Of a DNA stretch of 64,000 nucleotides, positions 35,601 to 42,730 are shown in pieces. The DNA is from Candidatus Thalassarchaeum betae (GTDB lineage: Archaea > Thermoplasmatota > Poseidoniia > Poseidoniales > Thalassarchaeaceae). The stretch spans positions 124,001-188,000 of the forward strand of contig PSPG01000001.1 of assembly GCA_003193925.1 (NCBI GenBank), read 5' to 3'. The notes under the pieces were generated by a model. The model worked only from the letters and a program-made list of their open reading frames with translations. It was not told the DNA's origin and did not search any database. The position numbers and the translations under genes are program-made. Positions within the stretch are counted from its first letter, which is position 1. Each line of letters starts with the position of its first letter.

Positions 35601-35918
35601 ATCGCGGCGATGTCTCTCGGGGTCGGTATCGATTACGTCATACACGTCGTCGAGCGCTACCGTGAGGAACACTCGCGCGGTGCGAGCTCAGAGATGGCGG
35701 TTCGCGCCGTTGGCGGAGCCGCGGGGCTGGCGCTGTTCGGCTCCGCCGTATCCGACGTGACTGGATTCCTCATCATAGCCCAGTCGCCGATGGGCTTCTT
35801 CTCATCTTTCGGCCTGTTCTGCGCCGCGATGATCGGCCTCTCTCTACTCGCGGGCCTAGTGCTCACGCCGGCGTTGCTGAGCACCATCAACAGACATCCG
35901 TCCAACAACTCAGTCTGA
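32667..35918 (+). CDS. RND/MMPL-family exporter
   Basis: 1083 residues starting at GTG 32667. One N-terminal transmembrane helix ('ITILLVSLLMIPGMLASL') is followed by a large outside loop, five helices around residues 388-560, a second helix-plus-loop unit, and five more helices near residues 870-1070, giving the duplicated 6+6 RND plan. Signature lengths such as 'ALGIDDSLHALHRYKEERRNG' and 'SLGVGIDYVIHVVERYREEH' are the conserved transmembrane 4 and loop segments of MMPL and sterol-sensing-type exporters. Both outside loops contain cysteines. No membrane-fusion partner is adjacent. Cargo (lipid, quinone or drug) cannot be told. Confidence 0.85.
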   Translation: MEQVRDFSKLAGLLLERRPQVHITILLVSLLMIPGMLASLTPIDIESYDMESPELTAYKVLNEEFASAEVMYGMMVSIRDPTHYSSGPEAPHRDADGNVLTEQLPQIEERIAYPGDNAGLVGEGVPIGGILNLTVLREIDGKAAEIRADPISEFSRPMVSELTGEGSDGVLALPDQFRSFMSNRSMLTRDTVNEFGQFVPARTNWTDCWPLECLEFDDPGITQSHIDLAAHRMIASSEGVFMRWMSTDRGFTSDPSSPVIGPIGGRITEDGTFEGAEWGPGRWSASTTWMLLQVSRDAMEESGFTHSWSNARSEPDGWSYHGLQLLTTPPHRTTEECRALVEGGGAPCAAEWAIVALEENIRTTDQLTVSMIIGEGINVEVNRELQESAILLAGMAIAILVLLWFSLRRLSDVAIVGATLVFSLLWMQGLIGWGIIVGSEFDLKIISRSQFSILLPILILALGIDDSLHALHRYKEERRNGKPPEDAARVSLTRVGRAIMLTSFTTMAAFAANFTSEIPALRSFGLEAAFGVGSAFILTGLWAPIIRLDWDLWILKRGELGEEDGTTLHMIREEWLAEVAGTSSKKSSLILAAVLVLSALAVPMMLGLEGDFKVEDFLDGESDFAQGVEIVNTRFTDEGEPAAIVIEGDMLDPRVYAAIGATRENMLDASEDDPQRFTRTPLGVPELHGVDELALFAMASMGANATPFIEAGWASESNSGCAITSNGLPETTDRDCLRFLYGFLFTHGIPEGGLIPHIPASIIALYILPSCELDPQAVHLCSDGSGPSYERMTLRWGVSDAEKFNLVELTLAELERDMAPFQELAGQDISLRVPVSEASEEFPVTWAIPTGDPVTRYVAASSMQNELQGTLMLGVVFCLITLWWGFRRVGASLNSYSKRELVLSLPVIAGIAYFVLWSTGSATICAVITVWLLLNAGLWGTRALSMAMVTTTPIIVVVIWLYAIIYLAGYGLNMVTVAIAAMSLGVGIDYVIHVVERYREEHSRGASSEMAVRAVGGAAGLALFGSAVSDVTGFLIIAQSPMGFFSSFGLFCAAMIGLSLLAGLVLTPALLSTINRHPSNNSV

Positions 35919-36073
35919 GTTGTCGAGCACCGAGAACTTGGAAAACTCCCTTCCCACCCATTGCGAGTGCGCGTCAGTCATCATACCCCCCCCCAGGCTA
36001 AGAACGGATCAGACACCTGATTGACGAGGCACTGAAACCACAGTTAAAACCACCCGAGGCACAAGCCCTTCTC

Positions 36074-36397
36074 ATGGAGGGACGCGAGTCGCTGACCGAC
36101 CTCGAACGCGGCGATGAGGACTGCGTACTCCGATTCGCTGACGGCGCGGCCTTCACAGTCAGTTACCTTGCTATTCGATGTCGCTGCCAGTGCGCCAAGT
36201 GCAAGCCCCGTCAGGAGAACGAGCAGAGGCTGCTCGAGTTCGAGGAGGAGGTCGCGAGGCTTCGGGTGGAGAAGCCCAAGGCCGAGCCGGTTGGTCACTA
36301 TGGAATCATCTTCGATTGGCGGACTGGATGCTCCAGTGGAATACACTCCTTCAGCCATCTGAGAAGAGTTGCGGAAGAACTGGGTATCTCGCTCTGA
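36074..36397 (+). CDS. DUF971 (gamma-butyrobetaine hydroxylase-like N-terminal) protein
   Basis: 107 residues. 'CVLRFADGAAFTVSYLAIRCRCQCAKC' and 'VGHYGIIFDWRTGCSSGIHSFSHLR' fit the DUF971 family, with the small Cys cluster CRCQCAKC that in relatives may bind iron or an Fe-S cluster. The central helix is a charged 'ENEQRLLEFEEEVARLRVE'. Such stand-alone domains occur near Fe-S assembly genes in bacteria, but none is next to it here. ATG 36074 is the first in frame. The 155 bases upstream, after the exporter gene, contain only a C-rich tract and nothing I can assign. Confidence 0.75.
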   Translation: MEGRESLTDLERGDEDCVLRFADGAAFTVSYLAIRCRCQCAKCKPRQENEQRLLEFEEEVARLRVEKPKAEPVGHYGIIFDWRTGCSSGIHSFSHLRRVAEELGISL

Positions 36398-36445
36398 ACC
36401 ACATATTCCCAGCCCGAAGAGGTCAAAGGTGAGCCTTCGGTCGCG

Positions 36446-36458
36446 TATTCATCGAATA
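36446..36458. repeat. Short palindrome upstream of pus10
   Basis: TATTC-ATC-GAATA, a 5 bp perfect stem around 3 bases, 35 bases before the pus10 ATG. Could be a small operator or coincidence. A second short hairpin (ACGGG/CCCGT) follows it. Confidence 0.25.
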
Positions 36459-36492
36459 CACGGGTTCCCCCCGTGGCTTCGGTGGTGATCCG

Positions 36493-37920
36493 ATGAATTG
36501 GGATGGTCCTGATACAGGCGAGCCGAAGCTCGACGAGGAGGATGAGTGGCAACTCTACGCCAGCGCCGGGTACGCCTCTGCAGAAGTCGTCACCGAGACT
36601 GAGGGGATCGAAGAGGAGGAGCATGAGGAGGTCTGGTTCGACGGCGACGACCTAGAGCTCACCGGCGCCCCGATAGACTGGGACGCACCTCCTTGCCCCG
36701 CCCCGCTCGGGATTGCCCACATCATCAGGATAGGAGCATGCGACCACTGCCTGCACAGGTTGGCCGGCCGCAGGACCGAGCTCCCTGGAGCGCCGGGGGG
36801 CGAGGAGATTCGCATTGAGGCTCTCGCCAGAGATGCAGAGCTGGCTAAGTTCGAGACCCCTGACCTGTGCCCCTTGTGCGAGGACCTGTTCGACGACGTC
36901 GGCAACATCGTCAGCAGAGTCGTCGAGTCCACCGAGGGAATCGAGCATTCCACCATCCAGTTCGGGATCCACCTGCCCAAGGACCTGATACAGGAGGAGG
37001 ACCGCATCCGCAGCAGGCACGGAGCGCCGGCTTCGAGGCCTCTCAAGGCGGCCTTCGTCGACGCCATTCAGAACGAGTTATCCGGGCACATGCCCAATGT
37101 CAAGTTCATCAAGGAGAGGCCTGACCTTATGATACTGGTCGACGGCCTGACCTTGCGTATCGACGTCGATGTAAGACCGGTCTTTCTCTATAGCAGGTAC
37201 CGCAAGCTCAGTCGGGAGATTCCGCAGACCCGCTGGCCGTGCAGAGCATGCAGGGGCAGGGAAGACGGTTGCGAATCCTGCGAGGGGACTGGACTCCAGT
37301 ACCTCCACTCCGTGCAGGACCTCATCGGCGAGCCCCTTCGCATCGCTCTCAACGCCGAGGACACTTCCTTCCATGGCATGGGCAGGGAAGACATCGACGT
37401 CAGGTGCCTCGGCTCGGGCCGTCCCTTCGTCTTGGAGATCAAGAATCCGAAGATTCGCGAGACCGACTTAGACAAACTCGTCTCGACGGTCAATGAGAGC
37501 GCCGAGGGCAAGGTCGAGATCGACTCGCTGAGGTGGTCCAAGCGGGGTGAGGTGAGAAAGGTCAAGGAGACCCGCTCCGAGAAGACCTACACCATCCGAT
37601 TGAAGGTCGACGACATCCCCGATGAGAACACCGTCGTCAAGTCCATCTCGAGCCTCTCTGGGGTCGTGTTGGAGCAGGAGACCCCCAAGAGGGTCTCTCA
37701 CCGCAGGGCGGCAAAGACCCGCAAGAGGAAGATAGTCTCCATCAGCGATGTTTTCGTCGAGGGCGACGAGGTCCAGATGACGCTGCGCTGCGAGGCGGGG
37801 ACCTACATCAAGGAACTCGTACACTCGGACGAGGGCAGGACCGTCCCATCGGTGAGCGGCGCGCTTGAGAGGGAATGCGAGGTCCTGTGGCTCGATGTCG
37901 AGGAGATTCACGCTGACTGA
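36493..37920 (+). CDS. pus10: tRNA pseudouridine synthase Pus10
   Basis: 475 residues. N-terminal zinc region with 'CDHCLHRLAG' and 'CPLCEDLFDD', a THUMP-like middle, a second Cys set 'CRACRGREDGCESCEGTG', then the catalytic core 'AEDTSFHGMGREDIDVRCLG' with the catalytic Asp in 'GREDIDVR', 'PFVLEIKNPK' and the terminal 'CEAGTYIKELVHSDEGRT'. Pus10 makes pseudouridine 54 and/or 55 in the T-loop of archaeal tRNAs. An acidic extension of about 60 residues precedes the zinc domain. The strong site GGTGGTGATCCG just before ATG 36493 fixes the start. Followed by the L21e operon after a gap of about 80 bases. Confidence 0.93.
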   Translation: MNWDGPDTGEPKLDEEDEWQLYASAGYASAEVVTETEGIEEEEHEEVWFDGDDLELTGAPIDWDAPPCPAPLGIAHIIRIGACDHCLHRLAGRRTELPGAPGGEEIRIEALARDAELAKFETPDLCPLCEDLFDDVGNIVSRVVESTEGIEHSTIQFGIHLPKDLIQEEDRIRSRHGAPASRPLKAAFVDAIQNELSGHMPNVKFIKERPDLMILVDGLTLRIDVDVRPVFLYSRYRKLSREIPQTRWPCRACRGREDGCESCEGTGLQYLHSVQDLIGEPLRIALNAEDTSFHGMGREDIDVRCLGSGRPFVLEIKNPKIRETDLDKLVSTVNESAEGKVEIDSLRWSKRGEVRKVKETRSEKTYTIRLKVDDIPDENTVVKSISSLSGVVLEQETPKRVSHRRAAKTRKRKIVSISDVFVEGDEVQMTLRCEAGTYIKELVHSDEGRTVPSVSGALERECEVLWLDVEEIHAD

Positions 37921-37939
37921 GCCCTGAACCTCATCCGAG

Positions 37940-37950
37940 CCCTTAAGAGG
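37940..37950 (+). promoter_or_regulatory. Probable TATA box of the L21e-rpoF operon
   Basis: CCCTTAAGAGG lies about 54 bases before the L21e start, in the only non-coding stretch between pus10 and L21e. It shares the CTTAA core with the secE and 14240 elements. Confidence 0.35.
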
Positions 37951-37998
37951 AATCGGCAGGTCGAACGCTTCCGCGACCTACGGTCGAAAGGTGATTTG

Positions 37999-38292
37999 TT
38001 GGCTAAGAGAGCACATGGCACACGCCAAGGCACTCGCAGCATTCTCAAGAAGAAGAAGGCCGAGCGCAGCCGCGTTTTCATCAACCGAGTGATGCACCCC
38101 TACGCCGATGGCGACAGCGTCGCGATCGTGCTTGATGGAGCCCAACAGAAGGGAATGCCCCACCGACGCTTCCAAGGCAAGACAGGAGTCATCTCCGGGA
38201 CCCAGGGACGAGCATACATCATCACCATCTCCGACGGAAACATGCAGAAGACGATAGTGGCCCGCCCCGAGCACCTCAGACCGATCGAGTGA
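37999..38292 (+). CDS. rpl21e: Ribosomal protein L21e
   Basis: 97 to 98 residues, normal size. 'AHGTRQGTRSILKKKKAE', 'VMHPYADGDSVAIVLDGAQQKGMPHRRFQGKTGVI' and 'IVARPEHLRPIE' match archaeal and eukaryotic L21e, a basic 60S-type surface protein. Two TTG codons (37996 and 37999) can start it; the second, giving 'MAKRAHG', sits at a better distance from the AAGGTGATT ribosome site. First gene of the L21e-rpoF-DUF655-ksgA set, an order conserved in many Euryarchaeota. Confidence 0.93.
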   Translation: MAKRAHGTRQGTRSILKKKKAERSRVFINRVMHPYADGDSVAIVLDGAQQKGMPHRRFQGKTGVISGTQGRAYIITISDGNMQKTIVARPEHLRPIE

Positions 38293-38301
38293 GTGATTCA
38301 G

Positions 38302-38655
38302 ATGGTAGAACGCGAGTACGTCGATTTCGCCACCGTCCGCGACTTGCTGCTGGACGCCAACGAGCGCCGAGGCGACCTGTCATACGAGCAGAAGATGGCC
38401 CTTGGTCACGCCGAGTGGGCAGCCAGTGAGAGCCGTGGGGGGATCAAGACCGATAAGGAGGTCTTCCGCGGGCTGCGCGACGCCCTCATGGAAAACGAAA
38501 AACTCTCCCCGCATCCCGAGATATGTGCCAAGTTGGCAGAACTCCACCCCATCGTCGTAGCGGATGTGAGAGTGGTCGTCGCAAGCAAGAGAATCGCGAT
38601 GGACACACCTGAAATCGAGGAGATCATCACTATCATCCGGCGGCACGTGCTCTGA
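38302..38655 (+). CDS. rpoF: RNA polymerase subunit Rpo4 (RpoF/Rpb4)
   Basis: About 117 residues. 'LSYEQKMALGHAEWAASESRGG' and 'VADVRVVVASKRIAMDTPEIEEIITIIRRHV' fit Rpo4, the subunit that dimerises with Rpo7 to form the polymerase stalk that contacts nascent RNA. The start chosen is ATG 38302 ('MVEREYVDF') since GTGATTCAG before it is a ribosome site; GTG 38293 is the track start. Ten bases after the L21e stop, so co-translated. A terminator-like hairpin with T-run follows its stop. Confidence 0.9.
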   Translation: MVEREYVDFATVRDLLLDANERRGDLSYEQKMALGHAEWAASESRGGIKTDKEVFRGLRDALMENEKLSPHPEICAKLAELHPIVVADVRVVVASKRIAMDTPEIEEIITIIRRHVL

Positions 38656-38657
38656 AC

Positions 38658-38675
38658 CGTCATTCTGACGTTTTT
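38658..38675 (+). terminator. Hairpin with T-run after rpoF
   Basis: CGTCA-TTC-TGACG followed directly by TTTTT, in the 70-base gap between rpoF and the DUF655 gene. The stem is short (5 bp), but the T-run is the best intrinsic-terminator shape in the window. It may attenuate transcription within the operon. Confidence 0.45.
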
Positions 38676-38725
38676 CCGCAACAATTCCATTCAAGGGGGG
38701 GGACCGCTCTGAATAAACGAGGGAT

Positions 38726-39298
38726 ATGCAACCTGGAGGCCAGAGCGAGCCAGACGAGGACGGCCCCGGGCTGTTCGACTCCGAGATTCACGTCAGGATC
38801 CTAGACCTGCAGGAGAGGCGGCCATTCGGACATGAGGTTCACGGTCTGAGCGAGCCCTCCTTGCATCTGGTTCGAGCGAGGGTCAACGACCTCGGGGGAC
38901 TTACGAGCGGCTCCAAAGTCAAAGTCGACTCTGACAGCCTCGGGCCGTTGTCTGAGATCAGGCATCGTGACCTCTCTGCGGCTGCCAACGGTGAGTTGAC
39001 CGAGGCAATCATGGATGTGATTTCGGAGGATTCCGAGAGGCATCTGGGCTTCTACAACCGCGCCAACAACCTCTCACTCAAGATGCACGCCTTCCAATTG
39101 CTGGCGGGCATCGGCAAGGCGAAGGCGCTGCAGATGGTCCAGCTTCGTGGAATGGTCGGTTGGAGCAACTTCGAGAAGGTCGACGAGGCTTGCGGCATCG
39201 ACTCAGCCAGACTGCTCGCAGAGCGTTATGTCAAGGAGATGGAAGACGCAGCCCAATCGCCCCGTCTGCTCGACCTGCTGGTTCGCTCCGAGATGTGA
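38726..39298 (+). CDS. DUF655 family nucleic-acid-binding protein
   Basis: 190 residues. The N-terminal beta-rich part ('EIHVRILDLQERRPFGHEVHG') resembles an OB or S1-like fold, and 'GFYNRANNLSLKMHAFQLLAGIGKAKALQMVQ' is the DUF655 signature with a helix-hairpin-helix ('LLAGIGKAKAL'). Archaeal DUF655 proteins lie almost always between rpoF and ksgA, as here, suggesting a role in RNA processing or ribosome maturation, but the biochemical activity is not established. ATG 38726 follows CGAGGGAT. It ends 14 bases before ksgA. Confidence 0.85.
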   Translation: MQPGGQSEPDEDGPGLFDSEIHVRILDLQERRPFGHEVHGLSEPSLHLVRARVNDLGGLTSGSKVKVDSDSLGPLSEIRHRDLSAAANGELTEAIMDVISEDSERHLGFYNRANNLSLKMHAFQLLAGIGKAKALQMVQLRGMVGWSNFEKVDEACGIDSARLLAERYVKEMEDAAQSPRLLDLLVRSEM

Positions 39299-39312
39299 TT
39301 CGGGGTCGGGCC

Positions 39313-40203
39313 ATGGATGACTTGGACACGCGTCTCCTAGTCGACCTCCTGCGAGACAGGGTTCGCCCGAACAGGTCCCTCGGACAGCATTTCCTGGTCG
39401 ATGACGCAGTTATCTCCCGCTCGGTGGTCCTGGCTTCCTGCGCGAACCCCCTCGATTCGGACTCGCATGTGCTTGAGATAGGGCCGGGACCCGGCTCTCT
39501 CACACTGGCGCTTCTGAGGACCGGGGCTAGGGTGACCGCGTTCGAGGTGGACGGCGAGGCCGTCTCCCACTTGCAGCGCGTCTTCGGAGACGCTGACGGC
39601 CACCTCGACCTCCGTCAGGCCGACGCGTTGGAGGGCGACTGGCCTGCTGACGTAACTCACATGGTGGCCAATCTCCCCTATCAGATATCCAGCCCCGTCT
39701 TGGAGAGGATACAAAGGCATCACGCCGAGCATCCAATGGCGGCGGTCGTACTGCTCCTGCAGGCGGAGTTCGCAGAGCGGATGGCCATCAGCAGGAACCA
39801 GGCAGCTCTGAGTCCACTCGGCCTCTCTCTCTGGCTGGATTTCGACGTAGAGTTGGATGCCAAGGTGCCCCCGCACTCGTTCAGCCCCTCCCCCAGCGTG
39901 AGCTCCCGTCTGGCCTTGCTGCGCCCGGTGGACAGGGAGCCCGGGATCGACCGCAGGATGTTCAGGGCCATTACCCAGCACTGCTTCGCCAACAGGCGGC
40001 GGAAGTTGCGGACCCTGCTGTCCAAGCCGCCAAACCGCCTGAGCCGGATCAAGGGCTGGCACAGGCAGCGCTGGGCCGAAGCTGTCGACACTGTCATCCA
40101 GGCTGCTCCAGAGGGTCTCCCGGAAGGCTGGCTGGATCTGCGACCAGAGAATCTGGAGACATCCAACTGGGTCTCTCTCACGAACGCAATTTCGTTGAAT
40201 TGA
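39313..40203 (+). CDS. ksgA: Small-subunit rRNA dimethyladenosine transferase RsmA/KsgA (Dim1)
   Basis: 296 residues. The N-terminal 'NRSLGQHFLVDDAVI' is the KsgA opening motif, 'VLEIGPGPGSLTLALL' binds S-adenosylmethionine, 'VANLPYQISSPVL' contains the catalytic NLPY, and 'FSPSPSVSSRLALLRP' lies in the C-terminal domain. It dimethylates two adjacent adenines in the 3' hairpin of 16S rRNA and acts as a late assembly checkpoint. ATG 39313 is chosen; the ORF from 39160 overlaps DUF655. The C-terminal 'NRRRKLRTLL' is also conserved. End of the L21e operon. Confidence 0.95.
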   Translation: MDDLDTRLLVDLLRDRVRPNRSLGQHFLVDDAVISRSVVLASCANPLDSDSHVLEIGPGPGSLTLALLRTGARVTAFEVDGEAVSHLQRVFGDADGHLDLRQADALEGDWPADVTHMVANLPYQISSPVLERIQRHHAEHPMAAVVLLLQAEFAERMAISRNQAALSPLGLSLWLDFDVELDAKVPPHSFSPSPSVSSRLALLRPVDREPGIDRRMFRAITQHCFANRRRKLRTLLSKPPNRLSRIKGWHRQRWAEAVDTVIQAAPEGLPEGWLDLRPENLETSNWVSLTNAISLN

Positions 40204-40303
40204 ACCGATTTGCTGGGGTTTTGACCACGCCTTGATAGAGCACCCTCGGCTCGGCGGGTCAGGGTGGCGAGCACGCGACGGGCCCGAGCTAGGATGAGTA
40301 CTC

Positions 40304-41395
40304 ATGGCGAAGAAGGACACCTATCTCGCGCTGCTTCGACGCGGCATCGACGAGAACACGGCTCACATCCTTTCCGACAGCGGCGTCAAGGTCGGCGATC
40401 TGAAGAAACTGGACCCCGAGACGCTCATCAACAACTACGGCCTGAAGAGGGGGATAGCGAAGTCTGTCTTGGACGCAGTACGCTCAGGCCCGCGTGACTC
40501 GAGCCAGCAGAGATTCCTCGCCGACGTCCTCTCCGGCCGCGGCAAGAAGAAGGTCGACAAGATCGAGGAGCAGCGCTTCAAGCGGGAGCAGAAGGACCTG
40601 CACGCCGAACTACTCGAGAAGAAGGAGCAACTCAGGATAGCCAGAGTCGAGTCATTCCGCAACAAGAAACTGGTCATGAACCGCCTAGGCAAGACCATCG
40701 AGCTCATCGTCAAGCTGGAGAACACCTTCGATGACGAATCCAAGGACGAACAGCGCTCCAAACTGCGAGACCAACTCGAGACCAGAGGGCTCGAGGCCGC
40801 CAGAGACCACGAGATGCTCGAACTGGTCGGGACACCGCAGGACATCGTCGACTTCCGTCGGAAGATAGCACCGACGCTCTGCCTCCATGCATGCCCCTCG
40901 TGCGGAGAGGAAATGGACCCACGGGGCGGCAATGTCGTGGAGGACATGAGCGATTTCATGCTGGTTTGCTGGGAGTGCGAGGAGGAATTCAGAGCGCCAA
41001 TGGCCCAAATCGTCGAAGATTGGTTGGAAAACGGCTCCAGAATCAAGATCGACCCGAAAAAGAAGCCCCGCCTGCCGGTCGCAAGGCTTCCGAAGAAAAA
41101 GGACACGCCTTCGGTGACCGACTTGATGATCCGCGACCTCGAGTCGACCGGAGCCACGGCAGAGGAGCTCGAGGCAGCCGTGCAGTCGAGCAAGCTCTCT
41201 GGCGTGCTGATGAGCATAGACGACTGGATCGACCAGACGATAGCCGCCAAGGGCTACATCCAGGCGCAGGAGCACCGCGAGGAGTTCATCATCGCCACAG
41301 GCGCGGGGGCTACGAAGTTCAACAAGTGGATGAAGAAGGCTGGACTGGTCTTCAACAAGCAGACTGGCAGATGGACACGTTGGGAAGACCGCTGA
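40304..41395 (+). CDS. Unknown protein with HhH-like start, coiled coil and zinc ribbon
   Basis: 363 residues. The first 60 residues ('GIDENTAHILSDSGVKVGDLKKLD') look like helix-hairpin-helix repeats. A basic and acidic coiled coil runs from about 75 to 175 ('REQKDLHAELLEKKEQLRIARV'). Two cysteine pairs, 'CPSCGEEM' and 'CWECEEEF', 30 residues apart, form a zinc-ribbon. A basic linker ('KIDPKKKPRLPVARLPKKKD') leads to a helical end, 'GAGATKFNKWMKKAGLVFN'. The composition suggests binding to DNA or RNA. No family recognised. It is nine bases ahead of a 2Fe-2S ferredoxin gene and probably co-transcribed. Confidence 0.65.
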   Translation: MAKKDTYLALLRRGIDENTAHILSDSGVKVGDLKKLDPETLINNYGLKRGIAKSVLDAVRSGPRDSSQQRFLADVLSGRGKKKVDKIEEQRFKREQKDLHAELLEKKEQLRIARVESFRNKKLVMNRLGKTIELIVKLENTFDDESKDEQRSKLRDQLETRGLEAARDHEMLELVGTPQDIVDFRRKIAPTLCLHACPSCGEEMDPRGGNVVEDMSDFMLVCWECEEEFRAPMAQIVEDWLENGSRIKIDPKKKPRLPVARLPKKKDTPSVTDLMIRDLESTGATAEELEAAVQSSKLSGVLMSIDDWIDQTIAAKGYIQAQEHREEFIIATGAGATKFNKWMKKAGLVFNKQTGRWTRWEDR

Positions 41396-41404
41396 GGCAG
41401 GTCC

Positions 41405-41704
41405 ATGGCGGACGAGACCCCCGTCATCCGGTTCTTCCGAGGCTCGAGGCCGCTGGGAACGGCCCGAATCGTGCCTGACACGCCGATTGTGGAGATAGCG
41501 GAACTCGCAGGCGTCGAGATTCCGACTAACTGCACCGCGGGGAACTGTGGGACCTGTCTCGTCAGGCTGGTTAGAGGCCGAGTCGACCTTCCCGAAGAGC
41601 TCCCGCCGGGACTGGACGATGATGTCGTGGCTGAAGGCGGCATCCTGACATGCTGCCTGTACCCTACAGGATCATGCGACATCGACGTGATTCCCCCGTT
41701 GTAG
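41405..41704 (+). CDS. 2Fe-2S ferredoxin
   Basis: 99 residues. The plant-type cluster motif is 'PTNCTAGNCGTCLVRLVRG', with three of the four cysteines (Cx4Cx2C), and the fourth in 'GGILTCCLYPTGSCDIDV'. The beta-grasp segments 'VIRFFRGSRPLGTARIV' and 'VEIAELAGVEIP' precede it. It carries one electron to an unknown partner. The ferredoxin sits between the zinc-ribbon protein and a small membrane protein and probably forms one transcription unit with them. ATG 41405 follows GCAGGTCC. Confidence 0.88.
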   Translation: MADETPVIRFFRGSRPLGTARIVPDTPIVEIAELAGVEIPTNCTAGNCGTCLVRLVRGRVDLPEELPPGLDDDVVAEGGILTCCLYPTGSCDIDVIPPL

Positions 41705-41712
41705 GTGAGTGA

Positions 41713-41880
41713 ATGGTGGATTGGAGCGATCCCGAGTTTCAGAAGAGCCTGATTATCTCGATAATCGGCTTGAGCGCGGGCATCTGGTGGATATCTGGCA
41801 GGATTCGGGCCAAGTTGGCTGAAGTCGAGGAGAGAAGGGCTAGGAGATGGCATGAAACCGATGAAATCTCGGACGAATGA
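41713..41880 (+). CDS. Small single-helix membrane protein (55 aa), absent from ORF track
   Basis: Translated by hand: 'MVDWSDPEFQKSLIISIIGL', then 'SAGIWWISGRIRAK' and a basic-acidic tail ending 'DEISDE'. The segment 'LIISIIGLSAGIWWISG' is long enough for one membrane helix, followed by 'RIRAKLAEVEERRARRW', a basic amphipathic helix that would stay cytoplasmic. ATG 41713 lies eight bases after the ferredoxin stop, behind GGTGAGTGA, a good ribosome site, so co-translation is likely. It is too short for the supplied track. The next 37 bases are AT-rich ('TTAATAATTATTAAATAATG'). Function unknown. Confidence 0.55.
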   Translation: MVDWSDPEFQKSLIISIIGLSAGIWWISGRIRAKLAEVEERRARRWHETDEISDE

Positions 41881-41917
41881 CGGGTTTTGTTAATAATTAT
41901 TAAATAATGCCAGTCAA

Positions 41918-42211
41918 TCACTCGTTCACAGCCGCAGTCCATCGTTCTGCCTGTGGCACTCCAACCACCTCAATATGGCATCCCAGAATGCCTTTCTGCG
42001 AAGTCACCTCGTTTCTCAGTCTAATCAGGTCATCGAGGCAGCACGGGCAGTGGGGATGAGGTGGTTTGACCCACAATTCCACTATTCCGGCCTCGTCGAC
42101 CTCGACCCCCTTCAGAACCGACTCGTCGGTGATTGGCTTGCCGTGCGGCTCGTTGCGACCCCTCAGCACTCTCGCGAGCCTCATCTGAGCCGTTTGCTTC
42201 GCCTTGGTCAC
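41918..42211 (-). CDS. Possible MIP18/DUF59-like protein
   Basis: About 97 residues beginning at GTG 42211, whose GTGA overlaps the TGA of the upstream LOG-like gene and is preceded by GGAGGTGC, a strong ribosome site. 'ITDESVLKGVEVDEAGIVEL', then 'PPHPHCPCCLDDLIRLRNEV' and 'IEVVGVPQAERW' roughly follow the MIP18/PaaD pattern of iron-sulfur targeting proteins. The Cys pair 'CPCC' is unusual for that fold. The likeness is modest and a different small alpha/beta fold is possible. Same operon as the LOG-like and M24 peptidase genes. Confidence 0.5.
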   Translation of the reverse strand: MTKAKQTAQMRLARVLRGRNEPHGKPITDESVLKGVEVDEAGIVELWVKPPHPHCPCCLDDLIRLRNEVTSQKGILGCHIEVVGVPQAERWTAAVNE

Positions 42212-42729
42212 AGTCCCAGCACCTCCGAAAGCCACGCCTTAGCGGCATCAACATCGGGCAAATCAGCGACCTCAGCACCCTCTCTGCGGTGATCCAGCCT
42301 CCTTCCAGCGAGCTCGGAGGCCCAGCCTCCGGTGCTCGACATCGTGGCTACCGGCTTTTCGATCTGCCACGCGAAGGCGATTTCAGAGAGTGTGCCAGAG
42401 CCCCCTCTGACCGCGATGCAGGCATCGCCTGCGCGAGCCACCAGCATGTTCCTGAACAGCCCGAGACCGGTAGGGATGACCACGTCGATGTGCGGATTGG
42501 CTGAATCAGGGTCCTCCATCGGCAGGATCCCGATGGTGTCTCCACTCTGGTATGACTGGCTGCTCTGTGCGCCCCTGCAGACCGCCGTCATCGAACCGCC
42601 GAGCCCTCCGCAGGCCACTCTGCAGCCCAAATCGACGATGGCTCTGCCCAGATCCTCGCACAGAGCCTCGACCTCGGGGACCTCGGAGAGGTCGTTCGAG
42701 CCGAATACGGAGACTATCGGCTTCCTCAT
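42208..42729 (-). CDS. LOG/TIGR00725 family Rossmann-fold protein
   Basis: 173 residues. 'VSVFGSNDLSE', 'CGGLGGSMTAVCRGAQSS', 'TIGILPMEDPDSANPHIDVVIPTGLGLFRNMLVARA' and 'VRGGSGTLSEIAFAWQIEKPVATM' give the order of the TIGR00725/LOG-related family. The PGGxGTxxE phosphoribohydrolase motif of true LOG proteins appears here as 'RGGSGTLSE', so nucleotide-binding is likely, but cytokinin-type activity is not shown. It lies one base from the M24 peptidase gene's stop and overlaps the following small gene. Confidence 0.8.
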   Translation of the reverse strand: MRKPIVSVFGSNDLSEVPEVEALCEDLGRAIVDLGCRVACGGLGGSMTAVCRGAQSSQSYQSGDTIGILPMEDPDSANPHIDVVIPTGLGLFRNMLVARAGDACIAVRGGSGTLSEIAFAWQIEKPVATMSSTGGWASELAGRRLDHRREGAEVADLPDVDAAKAWLSEVLGL

Positions 42730-42730
42730 G

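Noticed and set aside
39337-40320. 327-residue minus-strand ORF opposite ksgA
   Set aside because: Antisense shadow of a conserved methyltransferase, with no motif of its own.
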